NCBI RefSeq assembly: GCF_002091955.1 | Contig: NZ_MKKY01000079.1 | Span: 124,001 to 188,000, forward strand | DNA: 64,000 bases | Origin: Rhodococcus sp. 1168 | GTDB taxonomy: Bacteria > Actinomycetota > Actinomycetes > Mycobacteriales > Mycobacteriaceae | Direction of reading: 5' to 3' | In this document: one piece after another, positions 36,075-44,477 of the stretch | Layout of the letters: each line of letters starts with the position of its first letter | Numbering within the stretch: position 1 is the first letter of the stretch | Position numbers and translations under genes: made by a program | The notes under the pieces: model-generated | Databases searched by the model: none | What the model was told of the DNA's origin: nothing | The model's input: the letters and a program-made list of their open reading frames with translations, nothing else

Positions 36075-37138
36075 GAGCGGGCTCGCATTCGTAGATATCC
36101 CCGCGAGATCGCGTGCGCTGCCCGGCTGTAGTTCGGATCCTCGGCGGACTGTGCGCGTGCAAGCCACAGTGCGGCCGATTCGACCTCGCCCCCGGGCTCC
36201 ACCGTCTCGTCGAGCGCATCCAACGCCGACCGCATGATCGCCAGGACTGCCTCGTCGGAGGCCAGGAAGGTCTCGAGTTCCTCGGCGCTCGCCGGATGCT
36301 CGGCAACGAGTTCGGTCAACCGGTGCAGTAGGCGGGCCTGCCTTTCGGTGCGCACCCGCTCGACGCTCCGCCGCACGGCTTCGATGAACGGCGCTGCTCC
36401 ACTGACACCGAGCAGCATGAGCCGAATCTGCACGTCATCCATCGTGGGATCGGAGCGCAGAGCATCTACGACGGTACGCACACCGAGTATTTCGATCTGC
36501 TCGACAAGATCGTCCCGCTCGGCCGCAGTCGGCGCTTCACGCGAGACCGACGCGGGGGAAATATCGGCGCGCAGAAACCTTTCCCGCGTCAGCAACATGT
36601 CCGAGGAAAGGTGCGGAGCCGCGCGGCGCAGCATCTCGAAGGACTTCGGCTCTCGCTCCGACACCGTCCGGGCCATCGTTCCCATCAGCGGCAGCACTTC
36701 GCTACCGACCGCGGACGTCAGCCGGTCGAGTGCCCCAGCAAGATCGTCGACGGTGTCGGCCTTGGCCAGTACCGGCACCACGTGCGACGCCGACGCCGAC
36801 GCCACAGCGTCGACATCCGCCTTCTGGGCACCACTCGTGAGCACATAGACCACTATGTCCCCGTCGAGATCAGGGTCTGGTGCGCTCGGCACGTCCATCG
36901 CAGCGGTCTCGGTGATCTCGACGTCTTCCCACCCGGCATCGGCCGGCCCGGAAACAGCGGATGCAGTCAGCACCGCACGCACCGAGGACTTGCCCACCCC
37001 GACCCGGCCGGACACTTGAATCCGAATTGGGGCGAAGCAGCGGTCGAGGGCGAGACCGATCTCGCGGCCCGAACCTGGATCGCGCTCGGACACACTCGAC
37101 GCAAGAGAGCGCATTCGGCCCTGGTTCACTCCGCTCAT
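36071..37138 (-). CDS. P-loop GTPase-like protein, dynamin-like partner (Rv0209-like)
   Basis: About 355 residues. The Walker A motif is intact (QVSGRVGVGKSSVRAVLTA) and a G4-like motif (PVLAKADTVDD) follows; the remainder is mostly helical with no clear membrane span. ATG 37138 has GGGGGA about 8 bases upstream. It overlaps the next gene by 4 bp. The intact nucleotide site here contrasts with the degenerate one in the partner, as in other paired bacterial dynamin-like proteins. It is divergent from trmB and close to the MmpL3 operon. Membrane-remodelling function is inferred. Confidence 0.8.
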   Translation of the reverse strand: MSGVNQGRMRSLASSVSERDPGSGREIGLALDRCFAPIRIQVSGRVGVGKSSVRAVLTASAVSGPADAGWEDVEITETAAMDVPSAPDPDLDGDIVVYVLTSGAQKADVDAVASASASHVVPVLAKADTVDDLAGALDRLTSAVGSEVLPLMGTMARTVSEREPKSFEMLRRAAPHLSSDMLLTRERFLRADISPASVSREAPTAAERDDLVEQIEILGVRTVVDALRSDPTMDDVQIRLMLLGVSGAAPFIEAVRRSVERVRTERQARLLHRLTELVAEHPASAEELETFLASDEAVLAIMRSALDALDETVEPGGEVESAALWLARAQSAEDPNYSRAAHAISRGYLRMRARS

Positions 37139-37324
37139 GACGTCCCCCCACCGAGATTGCTGCACGTAACCGGGTTTTGCGCTCACGACGGGGTCCCAAC
37201 CCGTCGTGCGGACCGATTCTGACACAGACCAGCCAAAAACTTTTCACGGCAGACACCCGCTGGCCTGCATCTACACACAAAGTCTCAACTTCAACTCCAG
37301 ACCCATCTGTCACACACTCGCCCG

Positions 37325-38083
37325 ATGGGCGACAATGGTCCAGTGAACGACGCACGAAGCACCACGCCGAACCTCGAACCAGGGGACAACCAGGGCCAAA
37401 ATCGAGGGTCTCGGCTGTACCCGAGGGTGACGAGCTTTCGCTCCCGGCGCGGAGCTTTGACCGCCGCGCAGCAGACCACCTGGGACACGCTGTGGCCGAA
37501 GATCGGCCGCGATGTCGCCGACGAACTCATCGACATCGACGGTTGGTTCGGCCGTCCAGGGCCGGCGATCCTCGAGATCGGATCCGGAACTGGTACCGCC
37601 ACGACCGCGATGGCTCAGGCCGAACCGCACGTGAATTTGATGGCGGTCGAGGTCTACCGTCCCGGCCTCGCTCAGACGCTGCAGCAGATCGAGCGCGAAG
37701 AGATCGACAACATACGTCTACTTCGTGGCGATGCGATGGACGTGTTGGAGAACATGCTGACCTCGGAATCGTTGACGGGCGTCCGGGTGTTCTTTCCGGA
37801 TCCCTGGCCCAAGGTCCGCCACCACAAACGACGGCTACTGCAGGCCCCGACCTTCGCGATGATCGCCGATCGGTTGAAGCCGGGTGGAGTTCTGCACGTC
37901 GCGACCGATCACGCCGAGTATGCAGAATGGATCGCCGAGGCCGGGAACGCAGAACCGTCGCTGACCGTTCTCGATTGGGAGTCTCCGATGACACACGAGC
38001 GACCCGTCACCAAGTTCGAGGGCAAAGCCCAACTTGTGGGCAGCTCGGTGACGGAGTTGATATGGGGGAAGATCACACCATGA
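37325..38083 (+). CDS. trmB: tRNA (guanine-N7)-methyltransferase TrmB
   Basis: A 252-residue TrmB. The SAM motif is ILEIGSGTGTATTAMAQAEP, the second motif LLRGDAMDVL, and the TrmB signature FFPDPWPKVRHHKRRL is complete; TDHAEYAEW is also typical. It makes m7G46 in tRNA. The first ~45 residues are a variable polar extension. ATG 37325 is used here; GTG 37343 is possible. The stop overlaps the next start (ATGA at 38080-38083). trmB, the NYN gene and mmpL3 form a compact operon, also seen in mycobacteria (Rv0208c-Rv0206c). Confidence 0.95.
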   Translation: MGDNGPVNDARSTTPNLEPGDNQGQNRGSRLYPRVTSFRSRRGALTAAQQTTWDTLWPKIGRDVADELIDIDGWFGRPGPAILEIGSGTGTATTAMAQAEPHVNLMAVEVYRPGLAQTLQQIEREEIDNIRLLRGDAMDVLENMLTSESLTGVRVFFPDPWPKVRHHKRRLLQAPTFAMIADRLKPGGVLHVATDHAEYAEWIAEAGNAEPSLTVLDWESPMTHERPVTKFEGKAQLVGSSVTELIWGKITP

Positions 38084-38784
38084 GCGTCAGCGAAGAAGTC
38101 TCGAATACAGCTTTCGCTCCCATACCCGCCCTCGACACAAGTGATTCTCATCACAACAAACGAGTACTTCTGGTGTGGGATGCCCCCAACCTCGACATGG
38201 GGCTCGGCGCAATTCTCGGCGGTAGGCCGACTGCGGCGTACCGTCCACGGTTCGATGCGCTGGGCCGATGGCTGTTGCAGCGCACCGCCGAACTGTCGAC
38301 GAACGGTTCGGGGATTCTCGAAGCCGAGGCAACCGTCTTCACCAATATCGCCCCAGGCAGCGCCGATGTCGTTCGCCCCTGGGTCGAAGCGTTGCGTAAC
38401 GTGGGTTTCGCGGTGTTCGCCAAGCCCAAGGTGGACGAAGACAGTGACGTCGACGACGACATGCTCGACCACATCGAGTTTCGCAATCGCGGTGGCGGGC
38501 TGGCCGGAGTCATGGTCGCTTCGGCGGATGGCCAGGCCTTTCGTGAGCCACTGGAGAACATCGCCGCAACTGGTGTGCCCGTTCAGGTGCTCGGGTTCCG
38601 TGAGCACGCAAGCTGGGCGGTCACATCGGAGACCCTGGAATTCCTCGACCTCGAGGACATTCCCGGAGTCTTCCGTGAGTCTCTGCCTCGCGTGAGTCTC
38701 GACTCGCTGCCGGACGAAGGCGCATGGCTGCAGCCGTTCCGACCACTGTCCGCCCTTCTCGTCGGGCGTCAAGGAGTTTCTTAA
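38080..38784 (+). CDS. NYN-domain-like protein (Rv0207c-like)
   Basis: A 234-residue protein. The opening VLLVWDAPNLDMGLGAILGG gives the first acidic motif of NYN/PIN-like nucleases, and HIEFRNRGGGLAGVMVASAD may hold further acidic residues; the region VPVQVLGFREHASWAVTSET is typical of the Rv0207c group. It is translationally coupled to trmB upstream, and its TAA stop abuts the GTG of mmpL3. A role in RNA processing is possible; no function is established that I know of. Confidence 0.85.
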   Translation: MSVSEEVSNTAFAPIPALDTSDSHHNKRVLLVWDAPNLDMGLGAILGGRPTAAYRPRFDALGRWLLQRTAELSTNGSGILEAEATVFTNIAPGSADVVRPWVEALRNVGFAVFAKPKVDEDSDVDDDMLDHIEFRNRGGGLAGVMVASADGQAFREPLENIAATGVPVQVLGFREHASWAVTSETLEFLDLEDIPGVFRESLPRVSLDSLPDEGAWLQPFRPLSALLVGRQGVS

Positions 38785-41700
38785 GTGTTCGCCAGATGGG
38801 GAGATCTCGTCTACCGCTTGCGGTTCACGGTCATCGGAGTCATGGTGGCCGGGCTTCTGGGCTTCGCAGCGTACGGGTTGGATCTCAACGACCATCTGAG
38901 CCAGAGCGGCTGGGACGACCCGGGTTCGGAGTCGGCCCAGGCCGCTCGCCTCGCCGACGAGACCTTCGGGCGTGATCAGTCCAGCGATGTGATCGTTCTC
39001 TACACCGCGCCCGAAGGTAAGACCGTCGACGACCCGGACTTCAACGCGAAGGTCACCGACAGCCTCAACTCTCTCGTCGGCGAACATCCCGACCAGATAT
39101 CCAAGATCAATGGCACCTACTTCAAGGTCGACAACGCCGTCAGCGCCCCGGCGCTGGCCACCCCGGACAGAACCCACGCCATCGCCAGTATCGCGATCGT
39201 CGGTGACAACGACACCGAGCTGACCAACAATTTTCAGAAGATCAAGGACGTCTTCTACGTCGACGGCGTCAACGTGCAGGTCACCGGTCTGCAGGCAGTC
39301 GCCGGAGCGTTGCAGTCCACCATGGCCGGGGATATCCAGCGGATGGAACTGCTCGCCATTCCCGCCGTCGCGGTCCTGCTCTTCTTCATCTTCGGTGGCG
39401 TCGTAGCCGCCGCGCTGCCCTTGATCGTCGGCGGGCTCACGGTCGTCGGAGCCAACGGAATCGTCAAGGTTTTCACCAACTTCACCGAGGTCAACAGCTT
39501 CGTTGCACCGGTGGTCTCTCTCGTCGGGTTGGGCTTGGCGATCGACTACGGGCTCTTCATCGTGTCCAGGTTCCGAGAAGAGCTCGGCGACGGCTATTCG
39601 ACCACCCAAGCTGTCCGACGCACCGTCATGACCGCAGGCCGCACCGTGGTCTTCTCGGCGACGATGATCGTCGCCTCGTTGGGCGGCCTACTGCTCTTTC
39701 CGCAGGGCTTCCTCAAATCTGTTGCCTACGGCTCGATCGCCACCGTCGCGCTCGCCGCACTGACAGCGATCACGATTCTGCCCGCAATGCTCGCGATCCT
39801 CGGCCCACGCGTCGACGCGCTGGGTTTGAAGTTCATGCGCAAGACCAAGTCGTCCGAGGAAATCGAGAACGGCATGTGGGGCAAGCTGACCCGCTGGGTC
39901 ATGCAGAACCCACTCAAGGTGACGATCCCGATCGTGCTCGGCCTGGTGCTGCTGACACTGCCCGTCGGCAACATCAAGTTCGGTGGAATCAACGAGACCT
40001 ACCTGCCGCCCGACAACATCACTCGTGAAGCACAGGGCGAGTTCGACGTACTGTTCCCAGGGTTGCGTACCGAACCGCTCAAGCTGATCATTTCCGACGC
40101 TCAAGGCTCGTCTCTCGCGCAGATCACCAAGCAGGCCAACGAGGCCCCCGGGCTCATCGAGAAGTTCGCTCCCGACGGCGCGAGCAAAGACGGCGTCATC
40201 GTCTTCAAGGCCGGCCTCGTCGACCGAAACGACTCCAAACCCGCCATCGACTATCTGCGAAGTATCGACGTGCCCGCCGGGGCCACAGTGATGGTGACGG
40301 GAACGCCTGCGATCGAGCAGGACAGCATCGCCGCCCTCATCGACAACCTGCCGCTGATGGCTCTTCTGGTCATCTTCATAGTGACGCTGTTGATGTTCTT
40401 GACCTTCGGATCGCTGGTGTTGCCGATCAAGGCTGTCCTCATGACGACCCTCGGGTTGGGCGCGACGATGGGCATCCTGACATGGATCTTCATCGACGGC
40501 AACGGCGCGAGCTTCATGAACTTCACGCCCGGGCCGATCATGGCACCAGTGTTGGTGTTGATCATTTCCATCGTCTTCGGACTATCAACCGACTACGAAG
40601 TCTTCCTCCTCTCACGCATGGTCGAAGCACGCGAAAAGGGAGCCAGCACCAGCGAGGCAATCCGCATCGGAACCTCGCACACCGGCCGAATCATCACCGC
40701 GGCCGCCCTGATCCTCATCGTCGTGACCGGCGCATTCGCGTTCTCCGACCTGGTGATGATGAAGTACATCGCTTACGGCATGATCGCCGCGCTCATCATC
40801 GACGCGACGCTCATCCGTATGTTCCTCGTCCCTGCCACCATGAAACTGCTCGGCGACGACTGCTGGTGGGCGCCACAGTGGATGAAGCGAATTCAGCAGC
40901 GGCTCGGACTCGGCGAGACGATCCTCGAGGACGAGCTGATGCCGGACGACGTCCCCGAGCTCGCACTCGTCGGCGGACGCCCGGTCAACACAGTGAAGCC
41001 GCCGATGAGGCCGGCGCCACGAGCCGCAGAACCTCTGACCGAACCGATCCCGATGATCGCGCCTGCGAGCGCAGGCCCCGTTCGATCGACCTATGCAGCA
41101 AAAGAAGCAGAACGGCGTTCGGCGACCGGCAAGCCTGCCACCGCACCAGCCGAAGATACACAGGCAGCCGAGATCGTTCGGGCTGCTCCCCCCGTCGCGC
41201 AATCGGAGCCCCAGAAGCCGGCAGTTCGGCAACAGCCGGTGGTTCCAGAGCGACCGGCAGTTCGGCAACAGCCGGTGGTTCCAGAGCAGCCAGTAGTTCG
41301 GCAGCAGCCGGTAATTCCTGAGCAGCCAGTGGTTCAGCAGCCGCCGCCCCGCACCCCGGAACCTGTACGGGCCGCCACTCCGGACGTCCGCTCGATCGAG
41401 AGCTGGCTGGCAGATCTACGTGCGCCCACCGACTCTCCCGAAACGCCGAAGGAAGCCACAGCGGCGCCTGCCGAGCGCTCGGTGTCCAACGGCGCCCGTA
41501 ACGGCTCCTACAGCAATCGTTCGACCGGCCGTGAGTCCGACAGCTCGCGCACCGGAACCGGTGGGAGCCGCGACGACACCCGAGACGGCGGCTTCGGCGA
41601 AGATCGCAAGACCAACGGGTCTCCGCGCAACGGATCCCCCACCAACGGATCCTCAACCAACGGCTCGCACACCAACGCCTCGCACACCAACGGCTCGCAC

Positions 41701-42006
41701 ACCAACGGTTCCGCTGGTAGCGACGACGCCGGTGCCCGCCCGAGCGAACCGCGTGCGCGCTACGACATCACGACTCGAAATGCGCCCGGCCGGCGCAATG
41801 AGACTCCTAGTGATCCGCCGACACCTACAGACCCCGAGCGCACCGACTCGACAGCGGGCGCGGACACGCCGTCGCAAGGTCGACGTCGAATCAGCGATTC
41901 CGTCAATCCTGATCCCTCGGAAGCCGATATCGATAGTGGACGCCACCGCGGCGGTCAGCAGGCCTTGAGTGTCAGCGAACTCCTCGCACGAGAGCGTCGG
42001 AAGTAG
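38785..42006 (+). CDS. mmpL3: MmpL3-type trehalose monomycolate transporter with long C-terminal tail
   Basis: A 1073-residue RND/MMPL transporter. Two halves of six helices flank large periplasmic loops. The proton-relay Asp-Tyr pairs are intact at Asp254-Tyr255 (LAIDYGLFIVSRF) and Asp603-Tyr604 (STDYEVFLLSRM). The tail from about residue 725 is low-complexity and cytoplasmic: a 12-residue repeat (VRQQPVVPEQP type, from residue ~812) and TNGSH-type repeats, ending in SVSELLARERRK. It flips trehalose monomycolate for mycolic-acid envelope assembly, an essential process in the order. GTG 38785 has AAGGAG about 10 bases upstream and follows the NYN stop directly. A tandem paralogue lies 227 bp downstream. 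Confidence 0.95.
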   Translation: MFARWGDLVYRLRFTVIGVMVAGLLGFAAYGLDLNDHLSQSGWDDPGSESAQAARLADETFGRDQSSDVIVLYTAPEGKTVDDPDFNAKVTDSLNSLVGEHPDQISKINGTYFKVDNAVSAPALATPDRTHAIASIAIVGDNDTELTNNFQKIKDVFYVDGVNVQVTGLQAVAGALQSTMAGDIQRMELLAIPAVAVLLFFIFGGVVAAALPLIVGGLTVVGANGIVKVFTNFTEVNSFVAPVVSLVGLGLAIDYGLFIVSRFREELGDGYSTTQAVRRTVMTAGRTVVFSATMIVASLGGLLLFPQGFLKSVAYGSIATVALAALTAITILPAMLAILGPRVDALGLKFMRKTKSSEEIENGMWGKLTRWVMQNPLKVTIPIVLGLVLLTLPVGNIKFGGINETYLPPDNITREAQGEFDVLFPGLRTEPLKLIISDAQGSSLAQITKQANEAPGLIEKFAPDGASKDGVIVFKAGLVDRNDSKPAIDYLRSIDVPAGATVMVTGTPAIEQDSIAALIDNLPLMALLVIFIVTLLMFLTFGSLVLPIKAVLMTTLGLGATMGILTWIFIDGNGASFMNFTPGPIMAPVLVLIISIVFGLSTDYEVFLLSRMVEAREKGASTSEAIRIGTSHTGRIITAAALILIVVTGAFAFSDLVMMKYIAYGMIAALIIDATLIRMFLVPATMKLLGDDCWWAPQWMKRIQQRLGLGETILEDELMPDDVPELALVGGRPVNTVKPPMRPAPRAAEPLTEPIPMIAPASAGPVRSTYAAKEAERRSATGKPATAPAEDTQAAEIVRAAPPVAQSEPQKPAVRQQPVVPERPAVRQQPVVPEQPVVRQQPVIPEQPVVQQPPPRTPEPVRAATPDVRSIESWLADLRAPTDSPETPKEATAAPAERSVSNGARNGSYSNRSTGRESDSSRTGTGGSRDDTRDGGFGEDRKTNGSPRNGSPTNGSSTNGSHTNASHTNGSHTNGSAGSDDAGARPSEPRARYDITTRNAPGRRNETPSDPPTPTDPERTDSTAGADTPSQGRRRISDSVNPDPSEADIDSGRHRGGQQALSVSELLARERRK
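41218..41340. repeat. 36-bp in-frame tandem repeat in the mmpL3 tail
   Basis: Three full 36-bp units (41218, 41254, 41290) and a partial fourth encode the 12-residue VRQQPVVPEQP-type repeat. Units 1 and 2 are almost identical at DNA level, which suggests recent expansion. Confidence 0.8.
41611..41712. repeat. 15-bp in-frame repeat encoding TNGSH in the mmpL3 tail
   Basis: Repeated ACCAACGGNTCNCAC-type units give a Thr-Asn-Gly-Ser-rich stretch of the cytoplasmic tail. Copy number may vary between strains. Confidence 0.6.
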
Positions 42007-42054
42007 CCCTACCGCAGTCGAATCACATCCTGGATCGCTCTCGGTGCCGGGAAG

Positions 42055-42180
42055 GTAAGACACCGCTGTGGAATCTCACAGCGTGAAATTCGGGAACGCT
42101 GCATTCTTTCCGACCGTTGTCCCCTGGGAAGCAAGATCACGACCACAGATCGAGTCCTGGGGCGAGGTGTGGTGTCTTAC
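42055..42180. repeat. 10-bp inverted repeats flanking a 126-bp segment between the mmpL genes
   Basis: GTAAGACACC at 42055-42064 is repeated inverted (GGTGTCTTAC) at 42171-42180. Inside is a second small hairpin, CGCTGTG-GAATCT-CACAGCG (about 42064-42083). No target duplication or transposase is visible, so this is a structural curiosity rather than a proven mobile element. Confidence 0.35.
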
Positions 42181-42197
42181 GTCGAGATGGGGGAAGC

Positions 42198-42233
42198 ATG
42201 GCTGTCATTGCCGAACTTCGAGGAGTGACCTGA
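42198..42233 (+). CDS. Putative 11-residue leader peptide before the second mmpL gene
   Basis: ATG 42198 has GGGGGA about 5 bases upstream and opens a frame coding MAVIAELRGVT; its TGA stop directly abuts the GTG of the mmpL3 paralogue. Ribosomes finishing this peptide could re-initiate there, substituting for the coupling that the first copy has with the NYN gene. It contains no stalling-prone residue run. Translation has not been shown. Confidence 0.35.
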   Translation: MAVIAELRGVT

Positions 42234-44429
42234 GTGTTCGCCCGATGGGGAGATCTTGTCCACCGCTGGCGATTCACGGTCATCGGAGTCATGGTGGCCG
42301 GCCTTCTCGGTTTGGCCGCGTACGGGGTCGGATTCGAGAATCGACTGAGCCAGGGCGGCTTCGACGACCCCGGTTCGGAATCGGTGCGTGCTGCTCAGTT
42401 CGCCGACGACACGTTCGGACGTGACACAGAGGGCGATGTCATCGTGCTCTACACCGCTCCCGAGGGAAAGACGGTGGACGATCCTGAATTCACTGCCGCG
42501 GTCACTGCCAACCTGAACTCGCTTGTCGCAGAACACCCTGCCCAGATCGCCAAGATCAACGGCACCTACTTCGCCGTGGACGGTGCTGCCCGCGCAGCCG
42601 CACTGGCAACCACGGACAAACAGCACGCTGTCACCAGCATCGCGATAGTGGGTGACGACGAGACGGCCCTGACGAACAACTTCCAAGCCGTCAAGGACGC
42701 GTTCTACATCGATGGCGTCGACGTCCAGGTGGCGGGACTCCAGGCGGTTGCCGGGGCCTTGCAATCGACGATGGCCGACGACATTCATCGAATGGAGATC
42801 CTCGCCATTCCTGCTGTCGCTGTGCTGTTGTTCTTCATCTTCGGTGGAATCGTCGCCGCTGCGCTCCCCCTCGTCGTCGGCGCTTTGACGGTGGTCAGCG
42901 CCAACGGAATCGTCAAGTTGTTCACCAACTTCACCGAAGTCAACACGTTCGTGGCGCCAGTGGTGTCGATGGTCGGACTCGGCCTTGCAATCGACTACGG
43001 ACTCTTCATCGTCTCCCGCTTCCGTGAGGAACTGGGCGACGGATACTCGACTCGAAATGCAGTCCGCCGCACGGTGATGACGGCGGGGCGCACTGTGGCG
43101 TTCTCTGCGACGATGATCGTTGCCAGTCTCGGTGGCCTACTGCTGTTCCCGCATGGATTCCTTCGGTCCGTCGCATACGGATCCATTGCGACCGTCGCGA
43201 TGGCCGCTCTCGTCGCGGTGACCGTACTACCTGCGCTGCTTGCAGTTCTCGGTCCACGCGTCGACGCACTCGGCTTCAAGTTCATGCGTAAAACCAAGTC
43301 GTCCGAGGAAATCGAGAACGGCATGTGGGGCAAGCTGACCGCCTGGGTGACGCGTCGTCCCGTCAAGGTTGCCGTCACGATCGTGCTCGCGCTGCTGGTG
43401 CTGACCCTTCCGGTGGGAAGGATCGAATTCGGTGGGATCAACGAGACGTATCTTCCGCCCGACAACCCGACGCGTGTGGCGCAATCTCAGTTCGACGAAC
43501 TGTTCCCCGGACAACGCACCGAGCCGCTCGAGCTGGTGATAACCAACGCGCAGGGCGCATCCCTCGGGCAGATCACCAAGCAAGCCAACGAAGCTCCCGG
43601 ACTCGTCGAGAAGTTCACACCTACCGGTGCAAGCAAAGACGGTGTCATCGTCTTCAAGGCAGGCCTCGAGGACCGCAACGATTCCCAGCCTGCGCTCGAT
43701 TACCTGCGCGCCATCGAAGTTCCGGACGGCGCAAGCGTCCAGATCACGGGAACACCTGCGATAGAACAGGACTCGATCAGTGCGCTGGTGGATCGACTGC
43801 CGATCACCGCAATCCTGGTAGTCCTCATCGTAACGCTGTTGATGTTCCTGACGTTCGGCTCGCTGATTCTGCCGATCAAGGCCGTGCTCATGACCGCGCT
43901 CGGATTGGGTGCGACGATGGGCATTCTGACGTGGATCTTCATCGGCGGACACGGTTCGGAGTTGTTGAACTTCACGCCGGGTCCGATCATGGCAATGATT
44001 CTTCTTCTCATCGGCGCTATCGTCTTCGGACTGTCCACCGACTACGAAGTCTTCCTGCTCTCGAGGATGGTAGAGGCGCGAGACAAGGGTGCAAGCACCA
44101 CCGACGCAATCCGAATCGGCACCTCACATTCCGGACGCATCATCACCGCGGCAGCACTGATACTCATCGTGGTGACGGGCTCGTTCGCATTCTCGGACCT
44201 GGTGATGATGAAGTACATTGCCTTCGGCATGATTGCTGCGCTCATCATCGATGCGACGGTGATCCGCATGTTCCTGGTCCCGGCAACCATGAAGCTTCTC
44301 GGCGACAACTGTTGGTGGGCACCGGAATGGATGAAGCGCATCCAGCGTCGAACCGGCCTCGGCGAGCCGGTCCTGGAGGATCAGAGCGTCGAGACTTCGA
44401 CTGGGCAAGAATCGACAAGCGCACGTTGA
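42234..44429 (+). CDS. MmpL3 paralogue lacking the C-terminal tail
   Basis: A 731-residue MMPL/RND transporter very similar to its neighbour through all twelve helices. The Asp-Tyr pairs occupy the same numbers (Asp254-Tyr255, Asp603-Tyr604), so the first ~700 residues align without net gaps to that point. It ends about 30 residues after the last helix and has none of the repeats. Homology at DNA level reaches upstream to the Shine-Dalgarno site, which indicates tandem duplication. It may carry trehalose mycolates or another lipid. GTG 42234 has GAGGAG about 10 bases upstream. The tail loss probably changes partner recruitment rather than transport; that is inference. Confidence 0.92.
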   Translation: MFARWGDLVHRWRFTVIGVMVAGLLGLAAYGVGFENRLSQGGFDDPGSESVRAAQFADDTFGRDTEGDVIVLYTAPEGKTVDDPEFTAAVTANLNSLVAEHPAQIAKINGTYFAVDGAARAAALATTDKQHAVTSIAIVGDDETALTNNFQAVKDAFYIDGVDVQVAGLQAVAGALQSTMADDIHRMEILAIPAVAVLLFFIFGGIVAAALPLVVGALTVVSANGIVKLFTNFTEVNTFVAPVVSMVGLGLAIDYGLFIVSRFREELGDGYSTRNAVRRTVMTAGRTVAFSATMIVASLGGLLLFPHGFLRSVAYGSIATVAMAALVAVTVLPALLAVLGPRVDALGFKFMRKTKSSEEIENGMWGKLTAWVTRRPVKVAVTIVLALLVLTLPVGRIEFGGINETYLPPDNPTRVAQSQFDELFPGQRTEPLELVITNAQGASLGQITKQANEAPGLVEKFTPTGASKDGVIVFKAGLEDRNDSQPALDYLRAIEVPDGASVQITGTPAIEQDSISALVDRLPITAILVVLIVTLLMFLTFGSLILPIKAVLMTALGLGATMGILTWIFIGGHGSELLNFTPGPIMAMILLLIGAIVFGLSTDYEVFLLSRMVEARDKGASTTDAIRIGTSHSGRIITAAALILIVVTGSFAFSDLVMMKYIAFGMIAALIIDATVIRMFLVPATMKLLGDNCWWAPEWMKRIQRRTGLGEPVLEDQSVETSTGQESTSAR

Positions 44430-44464
44430 TCTCTGGGTTTCGAGTGTGTGTCGGTGGGAGAAGT

Positions 44465-44470
44465 TACACT
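44465..44470 (+). promoter_or_regulatory. -10 box of a possibly leaderless DUF222 transcript
   Basis: TACACT ends 7 bases before ATG 44478, the spacing expected for transcription starting at the first codon. There is no Shine-Dalgarno before this ATG and no clear -35. Confidence 0.4.
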
Positions 44471-44477
44471 CGACAGT

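Noticed and set aside
37177..38079. Long N-terminal extension of the NYN frame
   Set aside because: It would lie wholly inside trmB in another frame; ATG 38080 with a 4-bp overlap is the natural start.
37909..39609. A 566-codon open frame on the minus strand across trmB, the NYN gene and mmpL3
   Set aside because: It crosses three real genes with clear motifs on the other strand and has no family resemblance.
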